Source: DASQPA01 sp963757335
GTDB lineage: Bacteria > Acidobacteriota > Thermoanaerobaculia > Multivoradales > UBA5704
Length of the DNA: 64,000 bases
NCBI GenBank assembly: GCA_963757335.1
Contig: CAVWRJ010000001.1
Location: 41,656-105,655 of the forward strand
Direction: 5' to 3'
Shown: one piece after another, positions 26,178 through 34,446 of the stretch
Layout: every line of letters begins with the position of its first letter
How positions within the stretch are numbered: position 1 is the first letter of the stretch
Made by a program: the position numbers and the translations under genes
Notes under the pieces: generated by a model
What the model was told of the DNA's origin: nothing
The model's input: only the letters and a program-made list of their open reading frames with translations
The model's database searches: none

Positions 26178-27788
26178 TCACCCCAACGGCACCAGCTCCA
26201 ACCCCGCCGCCGCTCGCGCCGCGCGGCGACGGGCCCAGACGGCCGCGGGTAGATGCAGCAAGAGGAGCGACGAGAGGACCCAAAGGGCGCCGGACGGGAA
26301 GAAGCGCTGGCTCAGAAAGAAGAGGACTGTCCCGAGGCCGCTCACCAGGCTGCCCGAGAGGATGACCAGGATCCGCCCGCCGGCCGCCCCCCCTTCCCGC
26401 CGCGAGGGCTGGGAGAAGGGGAACTCCGGGAAGACGATCTTGCCGGCGACGAGGAGGAGGTCGCCGTAGACGACTAAAGCGGCGAGCCAGAGGAGCTTCT
26501 GCGGCCAGGCACCAGCCGCCTGGAAGCCGAAATTCCGATCGCAGAAGGCGACAGCGACCGACAGGGGGAGGAGCAGGAGAACGCGGAGGAGGGGGATCGT
26601 CGACAGGGAGAAGCGGGTCCGGTCGATCGGGGACGAGAGCAGCCACCAGAGGCTCTCCGGCCGTGGGCTGCGGGTCAGGGTGTCGGCGCTTACGAGGAGC
26701 AGCCAGCCGTAGAAGAAGGGGATCAACCATCCCCCCATCAGGCCGCTCGAACCGGAATAGACGAGGATGAGGAAGAGCCCGGTCAACGGCAGAGACAGGA
26801 CCTCGGAGCGGGTCCGCCAGTCGGAGCGCAGATGGATGCGGAGGAGGGCGAAGAGCCGCAGCCCCTCGAAGCGCAGGAGGTGGGAGAGGAGGCCGCTCGA
26901 CGAACGAGCCGGAGATTTCGGGAGCGGCCGCCGCGCGGCGGCCCGGGTCTCCGGCTCGAGCAGCCGGCGGCCGAGCCCCACCGCCAGGCGCCCGCCGCCC
27001 CAGAGGAGGAGGACGAGGCTGCCGAGGGCGAGGGCCAGACGGCCCCACGCCGCCCGAGACCCACCGGTCGCCAGCTCGAACGGAGCGGCGAACCAGAACG
27101 GCGGCAGCAGCCAGGAGAGGAAGGCGAAGGTGCGTCCCGGCAGCCGATTCGCGGGGAGGAAACGATTGCCGGTGATGGCAAGAAGGTAGCCGATCTGAAA
27201 GACCCCCTGGGCCCAGGGCAGCAGGCGGTCCATCGCCCGCCGGCCCCCCGCGCGCACGAGGAGGACGGCGACCAGCATGCCGGCGGTCGACACCGCGAGG
27301 CCGTCCGCGGCCGCCCCTGCCAGAAAGGCGAGCCCCGCCCAGGGACTGTGGGCGAGGAAGCTCAGGGCGATCGTCGCGGGGACGAAGAGGAAGGCCGACA
27401 GCACGGCGAGGCTCCGCGCCACCGAGGCGAGCTTGGCGAGGAGGATCGAGCGGTCGTCGTGAGGGTGGGCGGCGAGGACCAGATGCTCGCCGGGATGGAC
27501 CAGGACCTCGGCATTGTCGGTCAAGGCGATCATCAGGAGGAACGCGGAAGTCAGGGTCAGGGCGAAACCGGCGCCGAGGTGCGGGGACGCCAGGAGCGTC
27601 ATGGAGGCAGCGGACATGCCGTAGACGAAGGCGAAGAGGCAGAGCGTCGCGAAGGGCGAGAACGAGACGGCCTTCCGGCGCACCTGAAGGAGCCGCGCGC
27701 GGCGCCCGAGCATCAGCTTCTGGACCCGGTAGACGGAGCGGAACACCCATGGATCGGCGCCCAGCGCCCGGAGCAGCGGGTCGGTCAC
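26178..27788 (-). CDS. ABC transporter permease
   Basis: This 536-residue polytopic membrane protein has about a dozen hydrophobic segments. Examples are FATLCLFAFVYGMSAASMTLL near the N terminus and ALWVLSSLLLLHLPAAVW near the end. The start is the GTG at 27788, which overlaps the ATPase stop (GTGA); the longer frame upstream is only the shadow of the ATPase gene. It has no recognised substrate signature. Together with the upstream gene it forms an ABC-2-like exporter whose cargo I cannot infer. Confidence 0.82.
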   Translation of the reverse strand: MTDPLLRALGADPWVFRSVYRVQKLMLGRRARLLQVRRKAVSFSPFATLCLFAFVYGMSAASMTLLASPHLGAGFALTLTSAFLLMIALTDNAEVLVHPGEHLVLAAHPHDDRSILLAKLASVARSLAVLSAFLFVPATIALSFLAHSPWAGLAFLAGAAADGLAVSTAGMLVAVLLVRAGGRRAMDRLLPWAQGVFQIGYLLAITGNRFLPANRLPGRTFAFLSWLLPPFWFAAPFELATGGSRAAWGRLALALGSLVLLLWGGGRLAVGLGRRLLEPETRAAARRPLPKSPARSSSGLLSHLLRFEGLRLFALLRIHLRSDWRTRSEVLSLPLTGLFLILVYSGSSGLMGGWLIPFFYGWLLLVSADTLTRSPRPESLWWLLSSPIDRTRFSLSTIPLLRVLLLLPLSVAVAFCDRNFGFQAAGAWPQKLLWLAALVVYGDLLLVAGKIVFPEFPFSQPSRREGGAAGGRILVILSGSLVSGLGTVLFFLSQRFFPSGALWVLSSLLLLHLPAAVWARRRAARAAAGLELVPLG

Positions 27789-28591
27789 CGCGCGAGGTCC
27801 TCCGGGCGCTCCGAACCTGCCGAGCCCGCCGACCCTTCGCGCGCCCCGTCTCCTTCGCCTCTCCCCGCCTCGCCGGCAATCCGCAGGAAGAGCTGCGACA
27901 GCGATCCGTCCTCGCTCTGCTCGACGAGCTCCCGCGGGCTTCCCAGGGCCGCAACGGTCCCCTGAACGAGGATCGCCACCCGGGTGCAGACCTTCTCGAC
28001 CACTTCCAGGATGTGCGAGGAGTAGACGACGGCGCCGCCGGCCGCCGCCCGTTCGCGGAGGATCTGCTTTAAAGCCTCCTGGGCATTGACGTCGAGGCCG
28101 TCCAGGGGCTCGTCTAAGAGGAGGACCTCGGGGGCGTGCTGGAGAGCGGCGATCAGCAGCAGCTTCTGCTTCATCCCCTTCGAGTACTCGCCGATGTAGC
28201 GGCCGAGGTCGGCGCCCAGGTCGAACGCCTGGAGGAGGGGAGCGCGGCGGTCCCGGGCCACCGCCTCGGGCAGGCGGTGAAGGTCGCGCACGAGGTCGAG
28301 GAACTCCCCGCCGGTCAAGACGTCGTAGAGCTCGGCCCCCTCGGGAACGTAGCCGATGTGCCGGCGCACCGAGTCGGCCTCGCTCACCAGGTCGTAGCCC
28401 GCGACCCGCCCCCGGCCGGCGCTCGGCAGGAGGAGGGTGGCGAGCATCTTCAAGGTGGTCGACTTGCCCGCTCCGTTGGGACCGAGGAGGCCGAAGATCT
28501 CCCCGCCGGCGATCGAGAGCGAAACCCCGCGCACGGCGGGGCGGTCGCCATAGCTCCGGGCGAGGTCGTGGAGCTCGATCAGGGGTTCCAT
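27785..28591 (-). CDS. ABC transporter ATP-binding protein
   Basis: This 268-residue nucleotide-binding subunit has Walker A GLLGPNGAGKSTTLKML near residue 36, the signature YSKGMKQKLLL, Walker B VLLLDEPLDGLD and the switch His in SSHILEVVE. It resembles the CcmA/ABC-2 group of export ATPases. The acidic, Gly/Ser-rich last 35 residues contain a short SAGSAGS repeat. Its stop overlaps the GTG of the permease gene, showing translational coupling. Copy A of a dispersed hairpin repeat lies just upstream. Confidence 0.92.
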   Translation of the reverse strand: MEPLIELHDLARSYGDRPAVRGVSLSIAGGEIFGLLGPNGAGKSTTLKMLATLLLPSAGRGRVAGYDLVSEADSVRRHIGYVPEGAELYDVLTGGEFLDLVRDLHRLPEAVARDRRAPLLQAFDLGADLGRYIGEYSKGMKQKLLLIAALQHAPEVLLLDEPLDGLDVNAQEALKQILRERAAAGGAVVYSSHILEVVEKVCTRVAILVQGTVAALGSPRELVEQSEDGSLSQLFLRIAGEAGRGEGDGAREGSAGSAGSERPEDLAR

Positions 28592-28630
28592 CCCGAGTCT
28601 CTCCTTTCTCCGTTGCCGCCAGTGCCAAAC

Positions 28631-28718
28631 TGGGGTCTGGCTCCGCTTGATTCCGAGGACGGGCGACTGGCTGCGCGAAAGGAGCCCGCCCGCAGGATCA
28701 AGCGGAGTCAGGACCCCA
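28631..28718. repeat. Dispersed hairpin element, copy A
   Basis: The arms TGGGGTCTGGCTCCGCTTGA (28631-28650) and their near-perfect complement (28698-28718) flank a 47-base core that includes CCGAGGACGGGCGACTGG and GCCCGCCCGCAGG. The core recurs in copies B to E. The right arm overlaps the last codons of the exonuclease gene, whose stop codon lies inside the element. Confidence 0.8.
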
Positions 28719-29621
28719 GCGCTCGATCCGCTTGGGGAGCGTCTTGAACCCCAGGCGCAGACAGAGTGCCTCGACCGCCGCCCGGTCGGCGCCCCGGTAG
28801 AGGAGGTCGGCGAGCCCCACCCCGGCAGGGATCGGCGCCTCCCGGGAGACCGTCGCCAGGCGCTTCGAGAGGATCGCCATCTCGCGCGACGCCTTGAGCT
28901 TGACGTAGAGCGACTTGCCGCCCCGGATGGCGGGAGTCTGCCGCACCTCTTCCAACCTCTCGTAGAGATCCTCCAGGTGCTCGAAGCGGGAGAGGAGATC
29001 GGCGGCGGTCTTCCGGCCGATCCCGGGGACGCCGGGGATGTTGTCGACAGAGTCGCCGGCGAGGCCGAGGAGATCGGCCACCTGGTCCGGCCGGACGCCG
29101 AACTTCTCTTCGACCTCCGCCGCGGTCATCCGGGTCCCCTTGCCGAAATCGTAGAGCGAGGTCCGCGGATCGACCAGCTGGGCGAGATCTTTGTCCGAGG
29201 TGACGATCGTGATGGCTCCCGAGGCCGCGTCCGCCCCGCCCTCCGCCAGGCGGTCGCAGAGGGTAGCGATCAAGTCGTCCGCCTCGTAGGTGGGGTCGAC
29301 GAAGGTGGCGGTGCCGAGCGCCGCCGCCATCTCCTCGCAGGCGGCGAGCTGCGCCTCGAGCTCCGGCGGCGGCAGGGCGCGCTGGGCCTTGTAGGCGGGA
29401 TAGAAGTCGTTCCTGAAGCTGGTGTTCAAGCTGCGGTCGAAGGTCACCCCGAGATGGGTGGGGCGTTCGTCCGCGATCAGCTTCAGGAGGAAGCTCGCGA
29501 AGCCGTAGACCGCCTGCACCGGCTGCCCCGCCGGATCGCGCAGGCTGTCCGGCAGGGAGAAATAGGCCCGGAAGATGTACGGGGAGGCATCGATCAGGTA
29601 GACGCTCGGCGCTGTGGCCAT
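28698..29621 (-). CDS. 5'-3' exonuclease (PolA N-terminal / flap endonuclease family)
   Basis: This 307-residue stand-alone FEN-like nuclease has the acidic metal-binding residues in YLIDASPYIFRAYF, VTFDRS, TYEADDLIATL and VTSDKDLAQLV, and the helix-3-turn-helix GLAGDSVDNIPGVPGIGRKT that binds DNA. It could remove RNA primers or flaps; no polymerase domain is attached. The C-terminal residues GPDSA and the stop codon are supplied by repeat copy A, so the original 3' end may have been replaced by the element. Confidence 0.9.
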   Translation of the reverse strand: MATAPSVYLIDASPYIFRAYFSLPDSLRDPAGQPVQAVYGFASFLLKLIADERPTHLGVTFDRSLNTSFRNDFYPAYKAQRALPPPELEAQLAACEEMAAALGTATFVDPTYEADDLIATLCDRLAEGGADAASGAITIVTSDKDLAQLVDPRTSLYDFGKGTRMTAAEVEEKFGVRPDQVADLLGLAGDSVDNIPGVPGIGRKTAADLLSRFEHLEDLYERLEEVRQTPAIRGGKSLYVKLKASREMAILSKRLATVSREAPIPAGVGLADLLYRGADRAAVEALCLRLGFKTLPKRIERWGPDSA

Positions 29622-29706
29622 GGAGGGAGACTTTACCCCGTAACGGGCTCGACAAAAACCGGGCTGAGCGATCTCAAGCGTCTTTTCCGTCCTCTCCAGT
29701 GAAAGG

Positions 29707-29729
29707 GGGACCGCACCTGACGCGGTCCC
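29707..29729. other. Hairpin before hicAB
   Basis: GGGACCGC and GCGGTCCC form an 8-bp perfect stem with a 7-base loop between the divergent exonuclease and hicA genes. It could be an operator or a boundary hairpin; I see nothing else that fixes its role. Confidence 0.35.
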
Positions 29730-29779
29730 TGGGGAGGATTGCGAAATGATACTGCTTGTGATATCTACTGGAGGTCGCG

Positions 29780-30031
29780 ATGTCGCGGCTCGTCAAGCTC
29801 GTTGAACGGTTCCTCAAGGACCCTCCGGACCTCGATTTCGAGATCGTCTGCCTCCTTCTCGAGGCGTTTGGTTTCCTCGAAGTTCGCGCCAGCGGCAGCC
29901 ATCACATCTTCCGCGATGCCCGGGGTCGGATCTTCGTGGTGCTCAAGCTGGCGGGCCGACGGGTTCGCCGAACCTATCTCCGGCGGATCGCCGCCCTGCT
30001 CGACCTGGAGAGTTGGTATGAGAAAAGATGA
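29780..30031 (+). CDS. hicA: HicA-like mRNA interferase toxin
   Basis: This 83-residue basic protein has the dsRBD-like HicA fold signature FEIVCLLLEAFGFLEVRASGSHHIFRD, with the catalytic His in GSHH. The usual C-terminal histidine-glycine segment is replaced by LAGRRVRRTYLRRI. HicA cleaves mRNA independently of translation. An upstream GGAGGTCGCG ribosome site supports the ATG at 29780. It overlaps hicB by 14 bases, the usual toxin-first layout. Confidence 0.82.
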   Translation: MSRLVKLVERFLKDPPDLDFEIVCLLLEAFGFLEVRASGSHHIFRDARGRIFVVLKLAGRRVRRTYLRRIAALLDLESWYEKR

Positions 30032-30467
30032 AACCGCGCGACGTTCGCTCGCCGAGTATCTCGCCCTGCACTACCCGGTGACCCTCCATCCGGAGCCCGA
30101 CGGCGGCTTTGTGGCCGAGGTAGAGGACCTCCCCGGCTGCCTCACCCAGGGCGAGAGTCTGGCCGAGGTCTACGAGCGCATCGAGGAAGCTCGCGGGCTC
30201 TGGATCGAGACCGCCTTCGCGAACGGGGACGAGATCCCTCTCCCCGCGGCGGACGAGAACTACAGCGGCCGGCTGCTCCTCCGCCTCCCCCGCGCCCTCC
30301 ACCGGCGCCTGGCGCGGGAGGCGCACCGCCAGGACGTCAGCCTCAATCAGCACATCGTCGCCCAACTCGCCGAGGGCTCCATACGCGGCGACCTCGTCCG
30401 GCTGGCGAACGAAATCGAAAGTCTGCGCTCCGAGTTACAACCGGTTCGGCTGAAGAGGGGCGCCTAG
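30018..30467 (+). CDS. hicB: HicB-family antitoxin
   Basis: This 149-residue protein has the degenerate RNase H-like domain YPVTLHPEPDGGFVAEVEDL with PGCLTQGESLAEVYERIEEA, and a C-terminal ribbon-helix-helix LLLRLPRALHRRLAREAHRQ with SLNQHIVAQLAEG. The first part binds and inhibits HicA; the second binds the promoter. The ATG at 30018 lies inside the hicA 3' end. Its stop overlaps that of the convergent DUF3179 gene by four bases. Confidence 0.88.
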   Translation: MRKDETARRSLAEYLALHYPVTLHPEPDGGFVAEVEDLPGCLTQGESLAEVYERIEEARGLWIETAFANGDEIPLPAADENYSGRLLLRLPRALHRRLAREAHRQDVSLNQHIVAQLAEGSIRGDLVRLANEIESLRSELQPVRLKRGA

Positions 30468-31846
30468 CGCCCGTAGATCTCCGTCCGCGGATAGAACGAG
30501 AACCACCCGAACCAGTACGCCAGATGCCCAGGCAGGCGGGGCAGCTTCTCGCCACCGGGGCCTTCCAGGGCCTCCTCGGTCGCCCGCCAGGGGCGGCCTT
30601 CCTGATCGACGGGGGTGAGGGTGTCCTTCCCCGGCTTGAAGCGGAAGGCGCCGCGCGCATAGGCGCGGACCTCGCGCGCTTCGGGCGGCGTGGGATCGGC
30701 GAGGAGGACCACCGGAGTGCCGCCCAGGGTGTCGTCGACCACCCGCTCCCGGGCGAGGGCGTCGAGCGGGTAGGCCTTGGGGGAGGAGCCCACGAGGAGG
30801 GCGAAGATCCAGGCCTTGTCGGAGAGGGCGCGGCTCCGCTTCCAGACCGGGAACATGAGGTCCGGGCTCGCGAAGTACTTGCCGTAGGCCTTGCCCGGGG
30901 TGTAGTCGCGATCGTAGCCGGTGTGGATGTCGAGCACCCGGGTCGCCGGGTGCGCCCCCCGCCAGCGCCCCCAGGAGGTGACCACGACAGGCAGGCGCTT
31001 GAGCGCCAGGACCCCCTCGGCCAGGGGGCCGTTCACCGGCTCGCCGGTCAGCTGGTTCCACAGGGTGTCGGTCTGGCGGTCGAACATCAGCTTGTTGCTC
31101 TCGTAGAGGAAGCCGGAGGAGCCGAAGGTGAAGGTGCGGCCCCCGGCCCGGGCGTCGTAGAGGACCCCCGCGCCGCAGAGGGTGCAATAGGCGAGGGCGA
31201 CCGGTACTCCGCCGACGACGTCGTTCGCCATCTCGTGCCAGTCGAGGATGCGGAGCGGATAGGCGCGGGCATCGCCAGCGATCTCGACCCCGAAGACCGG
31301 CTCGGCGTCGGAGAGGTAGGTGGCCTCGGCAGCGGCGACGAAGCGGGGATTCTGGAGGGCGGGGATGCCGTCGACGTGGACGCCCCCCCACTGGACGAGC
31401 TCGATCCGGATGCGGTTGGGCCGTCTGCTGTCCAGGAAACGGTGGAGCTTGGGGTCCATCCGTCGGCCGTAGAGCTCCCCCTTCCAAGTGGCGAAACCGG
31501 CCGGGACGGGGGTCTCCGGGTGCTCGCCCAGCCAGACGTACCAGTCGTTCCACCGCTTCCCCGGGTGCGCCCCGGTGATCGCGACGAGAGTGCCCTCGAG
31601 GTCGACCTGGGGGTGGAACCGGAGCAGCTCGATCAAGGGGGTCACCAACCGCCGGTCCCGAGTCGCCGCCGCCCGCTCGAGGACCGACGCCAGGATGGCG
31701 GGATCGGGCACCAGCAGCCGGGAGAGATCGGCCGCGAGCTGCTCCTCGCTCTCGACCGCCGCCGTGGTGGAGCGCACCGTGCTCGAACCGCTGGCGCAGC
31801 CGGTGAGAAAGAATGCCAGGAGAGTCGCTGCGATTCGCCGGTTCAC
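30464..31846 (-). CDS. DUF3179 domain lipoprotein
   Basis: This protein of about 460 residues has a lipoprotein signal (NRRIAATLLAFFLTGCASG) and a DUF3179 domain covering the C-terminal two thirds. Landmarks are RAYPLRILDWHEMANDVVGG, VALAYCTLCGAGVLYD with the conserved Cys pair, SSGFLYESNKLMFDRQTDTLW, and KAYGKYFASPDLMFP. The function of the family is unknown; the paired Cys suggests a metal or redox role. The GTG at 31846 is chosen because it begins directly at the signal peptide; no ATG is available there. Confidence 0.87.
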   Translation of the reverse strand: MNRRIAATLLAFFLTGCASGSSTVRSTTAAVESEEQLAADLSRLLVPDPAILASVLERAAATRDRRLVTPLIELLRFHPQVDLEGTLVAITGAHPGKRWNDWYVWLGEHPETPVPAGFATWKGELYGRRMDPKLHRFLDSRRPNRIRIELVQWGGVHVDGIPALQNPRFVAAAEATYLSDAEPVFGVEIAGDARAYPLRILDWHEMANDVVGGVPVALAYCTLCGAGVLYDARAGGRTFTFGSSGFLYESNKLMFDRQTDTLWNQLTGEPVNGPLAEGVLALKRLPVVVTSWGRWRGAHPATRVLDIHTGYDRDYTPGKAYGKYFASPDLMFPVWKRSRALSDKAWIFALLVGSSPKAYPLDALARERVVDDTLGGTPVVLLADPTPPEAREVRAYARGAFRFKPGKDTLTPVDQEGRPWRATEEALEGPGGEKLPRLPGHLAYWFGWFSFYPRTEIYGR

Positions 31847-31883
31847 TGGGAGGCTCTGAAGCGATTGTAGCGGAAGCCGGACC

Positions 31884-31909
31884 GGGGGGCGACCCGCGGG
31901 TCGCCCCCC
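31884..31909 (-). terminator. Perfect 26-bp palindrome terminator
   Basis: GGGGGGCGACCCG is followed directly by its complement, 7 bases beyond the stop of the Asp-box protein gene. It is the second spacerless perfect palindrome at a gene end in this window and has no T tract. Confidence 0.65.
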
Positions 31910-31916
31910 TTCCGCC

Positions 31917-33959
31917 CTAGGGTGTGCCCGCCACATCCACCCGGAAGAGCCCGGCGCCCTGGGTGCCCACGTAGAGCCTCCCGGGGGTGGTCGGATCGAG
32001 CGCCAGGGCGCCCGAGAAGAGGGCCGGGAGGTGCCCGTCGTCGAGCGGCGACCAGCCGAGGCCCCCGTTCCGGCTGAGGAAGGTGCCGACGCCGGTCACG
32101 CCGGCGTAGAGGCGGTGCGGGGAGACCGGCTCGACGCGGAGGACGGTCACGTTCTTGAGGTCGTGGTTGAGCTGCCGCCAGCTGTGCGCCCCGTCGAGGC
32201 TCTCGTAGATGCCCTCAGTAGTGCTGGCGAGGAGCCGCCCCGGAGTTCCTGGGTCGAGCGCGATGTCGATGGGCTCGCCGCTCCCCAGGCCGGAGCTCGC
32301 CGGCTGCCAGGTCGCCCCGCCGTCAGCGCTCCGGTAGACGGCGAACAGCGGGAGGAAACCGACGGCGTAGAGGGTGCGCGGCGCGAAGGGATCGACGAGG
32401 ATGCGCTGGGCGGCGGAGAGCCCCAGCCGCTGCCAGGTCGCCCCCCCGTCGATGCTCTTGAAGGTCAGGGCCGGCGGCTGCATGCAGGCGTGGGTGTCGC
32501 TCGACAGGCCGGCGGCATAGAGGGTGTCCGAATCCGTGGGGTCGACCGCGACGTCGGCCAGGACCAGGCAGGGGTCGCTCAACGCCAGCAGATCCCAGTT
32601 GATCCCGCCGTCGGTGCTCTTGGCGACCCGGTTGTCCCCCAGGCGCCCGGCTCCGTTGAGCCCGGCGTAGACGGTGCTCGGCCGGGTCGGGTCGAAGACG
32701 AGGAACCCCGGGGTCTCGCCGTAGACCGGCCGCCAGGAGCCCGGGTCCAGGCTCTTGGCGCTCTGCCGGAGGCGTACGAGCCCGCCGCCAGCGATCCCGG
32801 CGAGGACGCCGCCGCTCGCCGGATTGACCGCGACCGACCGGACCGCCGTTGCGTGGAGCCCCCGGCTCGCCGCCGCCCAGGAGGCGGCGCCATCCGTAGT
32901 CTTCCAGAGGCCGCGGCCGCTCGCCGCGTAGACGGTAGCCGGCGTCACCGGATCGACGAGGAGCGCCGTCGCGTTGACCCCGAAGGTGGCGGTCGCCGTC
33001 CAGTGATCGCCGAAGTCGGTGCTCTTCGCCCCCTGGGTATAGAGCAGCCCGCCGGGACCGAAGCCGAGCGGGAGGTCGCCAATGTCGCCAATCCCGCCAA
33101 TGTCTCCAATCCCGCCGGCACTGCCGACCGGGCCGGGGGTGATGTCATCCCAGGTCTCTCCGCCGTCGGCGCTCCGGTAAAGCGCCGGGGGCGTCCCGAT
33201 CCGGGAGGTGACCGCGTAGACGAAGGTGCCGCCGGGGTGGTGCCGCACGGCGACCCGGAGAGCGCCGGTGAAGGGCGCCCCAAGCTCCCTCCAGGTGACC
33301 CCGCCGTCGGTGCTCTTGGCGACGCCGGTAAAGATCCCGGCGGCATAGAGGGTCTCAGGGTTCGCGGGATCGATCGCCAGGCTCTGGATGACGTCGTTCT
33401 GGAGACCGGTACCGGAGAGCTTCCAGGTGCGCCCGCCGTCGGTCGTCTTATAGGGGCCGCTCGGGTAACCACCGGCGAGGCCGGCATAGACGACGGCGGG
33501 ATGAACCGGGTCGACCGCCAGCGCCGAGATCGCGAGCGCCGGCAGGCCGGCGTTCCTCGGCACCCAGGAAGCGCCGCGGTCGGCGCTCTTCCAGACCCCC
33601 TCGGTGGCGGTGCCGGCGTAGAGGACGGCGGGGTGGAGCGGATCGACCGCCAGGGCGTACACCCCCTGCTGCCCGATCTGGCGGGCGAGCGGCGTCCAGG
33701 TCGCACCGCGATCCGTGCTCTGGTAGATGCCCCCGGAGGTCGCGGCATAGACCACCCGTGGGTCGGAGGGATCGCCGGCCAGGCCGTTCACGGCGCCGCC
33801 GGCAGGCCCCACCGCCGTCCAGGTGGCAGGGGTGGAGAGCGCCGCCGGGGGTGCCGCCGATGCCGCCGGCGCTGCCGAAGAAGGGGGGCTCGCGAGCGCC
33901 GGCAGGGTGGAGAGAAGGATGGGGAGCCAGCAGAGGGTCCGGGAAGGAAGTCGCTGCAT
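31917..33959 (-). CDS. Secreted Asp-box (BNR/VPS10-like) beta-propeller protein
   Basis: This 680-residue protein has a signal peptide ending near LPALASP. About twelve Asp-box motifs follow at roughly 50-residue spacing, for example STDRGATWTPL, SADRGASWVPR, TTDGGRTWKL, STDGGVTWREL, SADGGETWDDI and SADGGATWQPA. This is the pattern of VPS10/sialidase-like propellers, here enough for two propellers. No catalytic sialidase residues are obvious, so it may be a binding or structural protein. A GIGDIGGIGDIGD insert near residue 290 comes from 9-bp units. The ATG at 33959 precedes the signal peptide. It is divergent from padR. Confidence 0.85.
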   Translation of the reverse strand: MQRLPSRTLCWLPILLSTLPALASPPSSAAPAASAAPPAALSTPATWTAVGPAGGAVNGLAGDPSDPRVVYAATSGGIYQSTDRGATWTPLARQIGQQGVYALAVDPLHPAVLYAGTATEGVWKSADRGASWVPRNAGLPALAISALAVDPVHPAVVYAGLAGGYPSGPYKTTDGGRTWKLSGTGLQNDVIQSLAIDPANPETLYAAGIFTGVAKSTDGGVTWRELGAPFTGALRVAVRHHPGGTFVYAVTSRIGTPPALYRSADGGETWDDITPGPVGSAGGIGDIGGIGDIGDLPLGFGPGGLLYTQGAKSTDFGDHWTATATFGVNATALLVDPVTPATVYAASGRGLWKTTDGAASWAAASRGLHATAVRSVAVNPASGGVLAGIAGGGLVRLRQSAKSLDPGSWRPVYGETPGFLVFDPTRPSTVYAGLNGAGRLGDNRVAKSTDGGINWDLLALSDPCLVLADVAVDPTDSDTLYAAGLSSDTHACMQPPALTFKSIDGGATWQRLGLSAAQRILVDPFAPRTLYAVGFLPLFAVYRSADGGATWQPASSGLGSGEPIDIALDPGTPGRLLASTTEGIYESLDGAHSWRQLNHDLKNVTVLRVEPVSPHRLYAGVTGVGTFLSRNGGLGWSPLDDGHLPALFSGALALDPTTPGRLYVGTQGAGLFRVDVAGTP

Positions 33960-34003
33960 GAGAGTCACCTCGCGCTTGGAATCGACTGGCCTCCATGGCC
34001 TAG

Positions 34004-34065
34004 TCAATCTAGGTATAGATTGATCGTCGATGCCTAGTTTGTCAAGGTATCGCGACACCTTGACA
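34004..34065. promoter_or_regulatory. Two palindromes in the padR divergent region
   Basis: TCAATCTA-GGTA-TAGATTGA (34004-34023) and TGTCAAGGT-ATCGCGAC-ACCTTGACA (34040-34065) are both perfect inverted repeats between the divergent Asp-box and padR genes. The second contains TTGACA-like hexamers facing both ways. PadR dimers bind such dyads, so these are likely operators for autoregulation and perhaps for control of both genes. Confidence 0.6.
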
Positions 34066-34094
34066 TTCTAGGGGTCCTGTTGCACCCTAGAGAG

Positions 34095-34427
34095 ATGAGC
34101 AAGGATGCGCTCCCCCTCCTCCCGGGGACTCTCGACGCCCTGGTCTTGAAGACCCTGTCGCGCGGCGCTCGCCACGGCTATGCCATCGCCCGCTGGCTGG
34201 AAGAGGCGACCGACGACGCGCTGCAGATCGAGGAGGGATCGCTCTATCCGGCCCTCTACCGCATGGAGCGGCGGGGTTGGATCGAGTCCGACTGGGGCCT
34301 CTCCGAGCTCAACCGCCGGGTCAAGTTCTATCGCCTGACTGCGGCCGGCCGAGGGCAGCTCGAAATCGAGACCGCCAACTGGAAGCAGTTCAACCGCGCG
34401 ATCTCCAAGGTGCTGCTGCCGGCGTAA
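34095..34427 (+). CDS. PadR-family transcriptional regulator
   Basis: This 110-residue winged-helix protein has the PadR hallmark LPLLPGTLDALVLKTLS, RHGYAIARWLEEATDDALQIEEGSLYPALYRME and the wing GWIESDWG with YRLTAAGRGQLE. A TTG at 34080 is in frame but the ATG at 34095 has the better context (AGAGAG just before). PadR genes of this type usually sit directly before acidobacterial orphan permeases, as here, 19 bases away. Confidence 0.93.
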   Translation: MSKDALPLLPGTLDALVLKTLSRGARHGYAIARWLEEATDDALQIEEGSLYPALYRMERRGWIESDWGLSELNRRVKFYRLTAAGRGQLEIETANWKQFNRAISKVLLPA

Positions 34428-34446
34428 ACAAGAAGGCTCTCCATCC

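Noticed and set aside
25839..26252. Possible heptad-repeat protein on the plus strand
   Set aside because: It is a by-product of 21-bp repeats that keep all frames open; the first part overlaps unrelated sequence and there is no convincing ribosome site.
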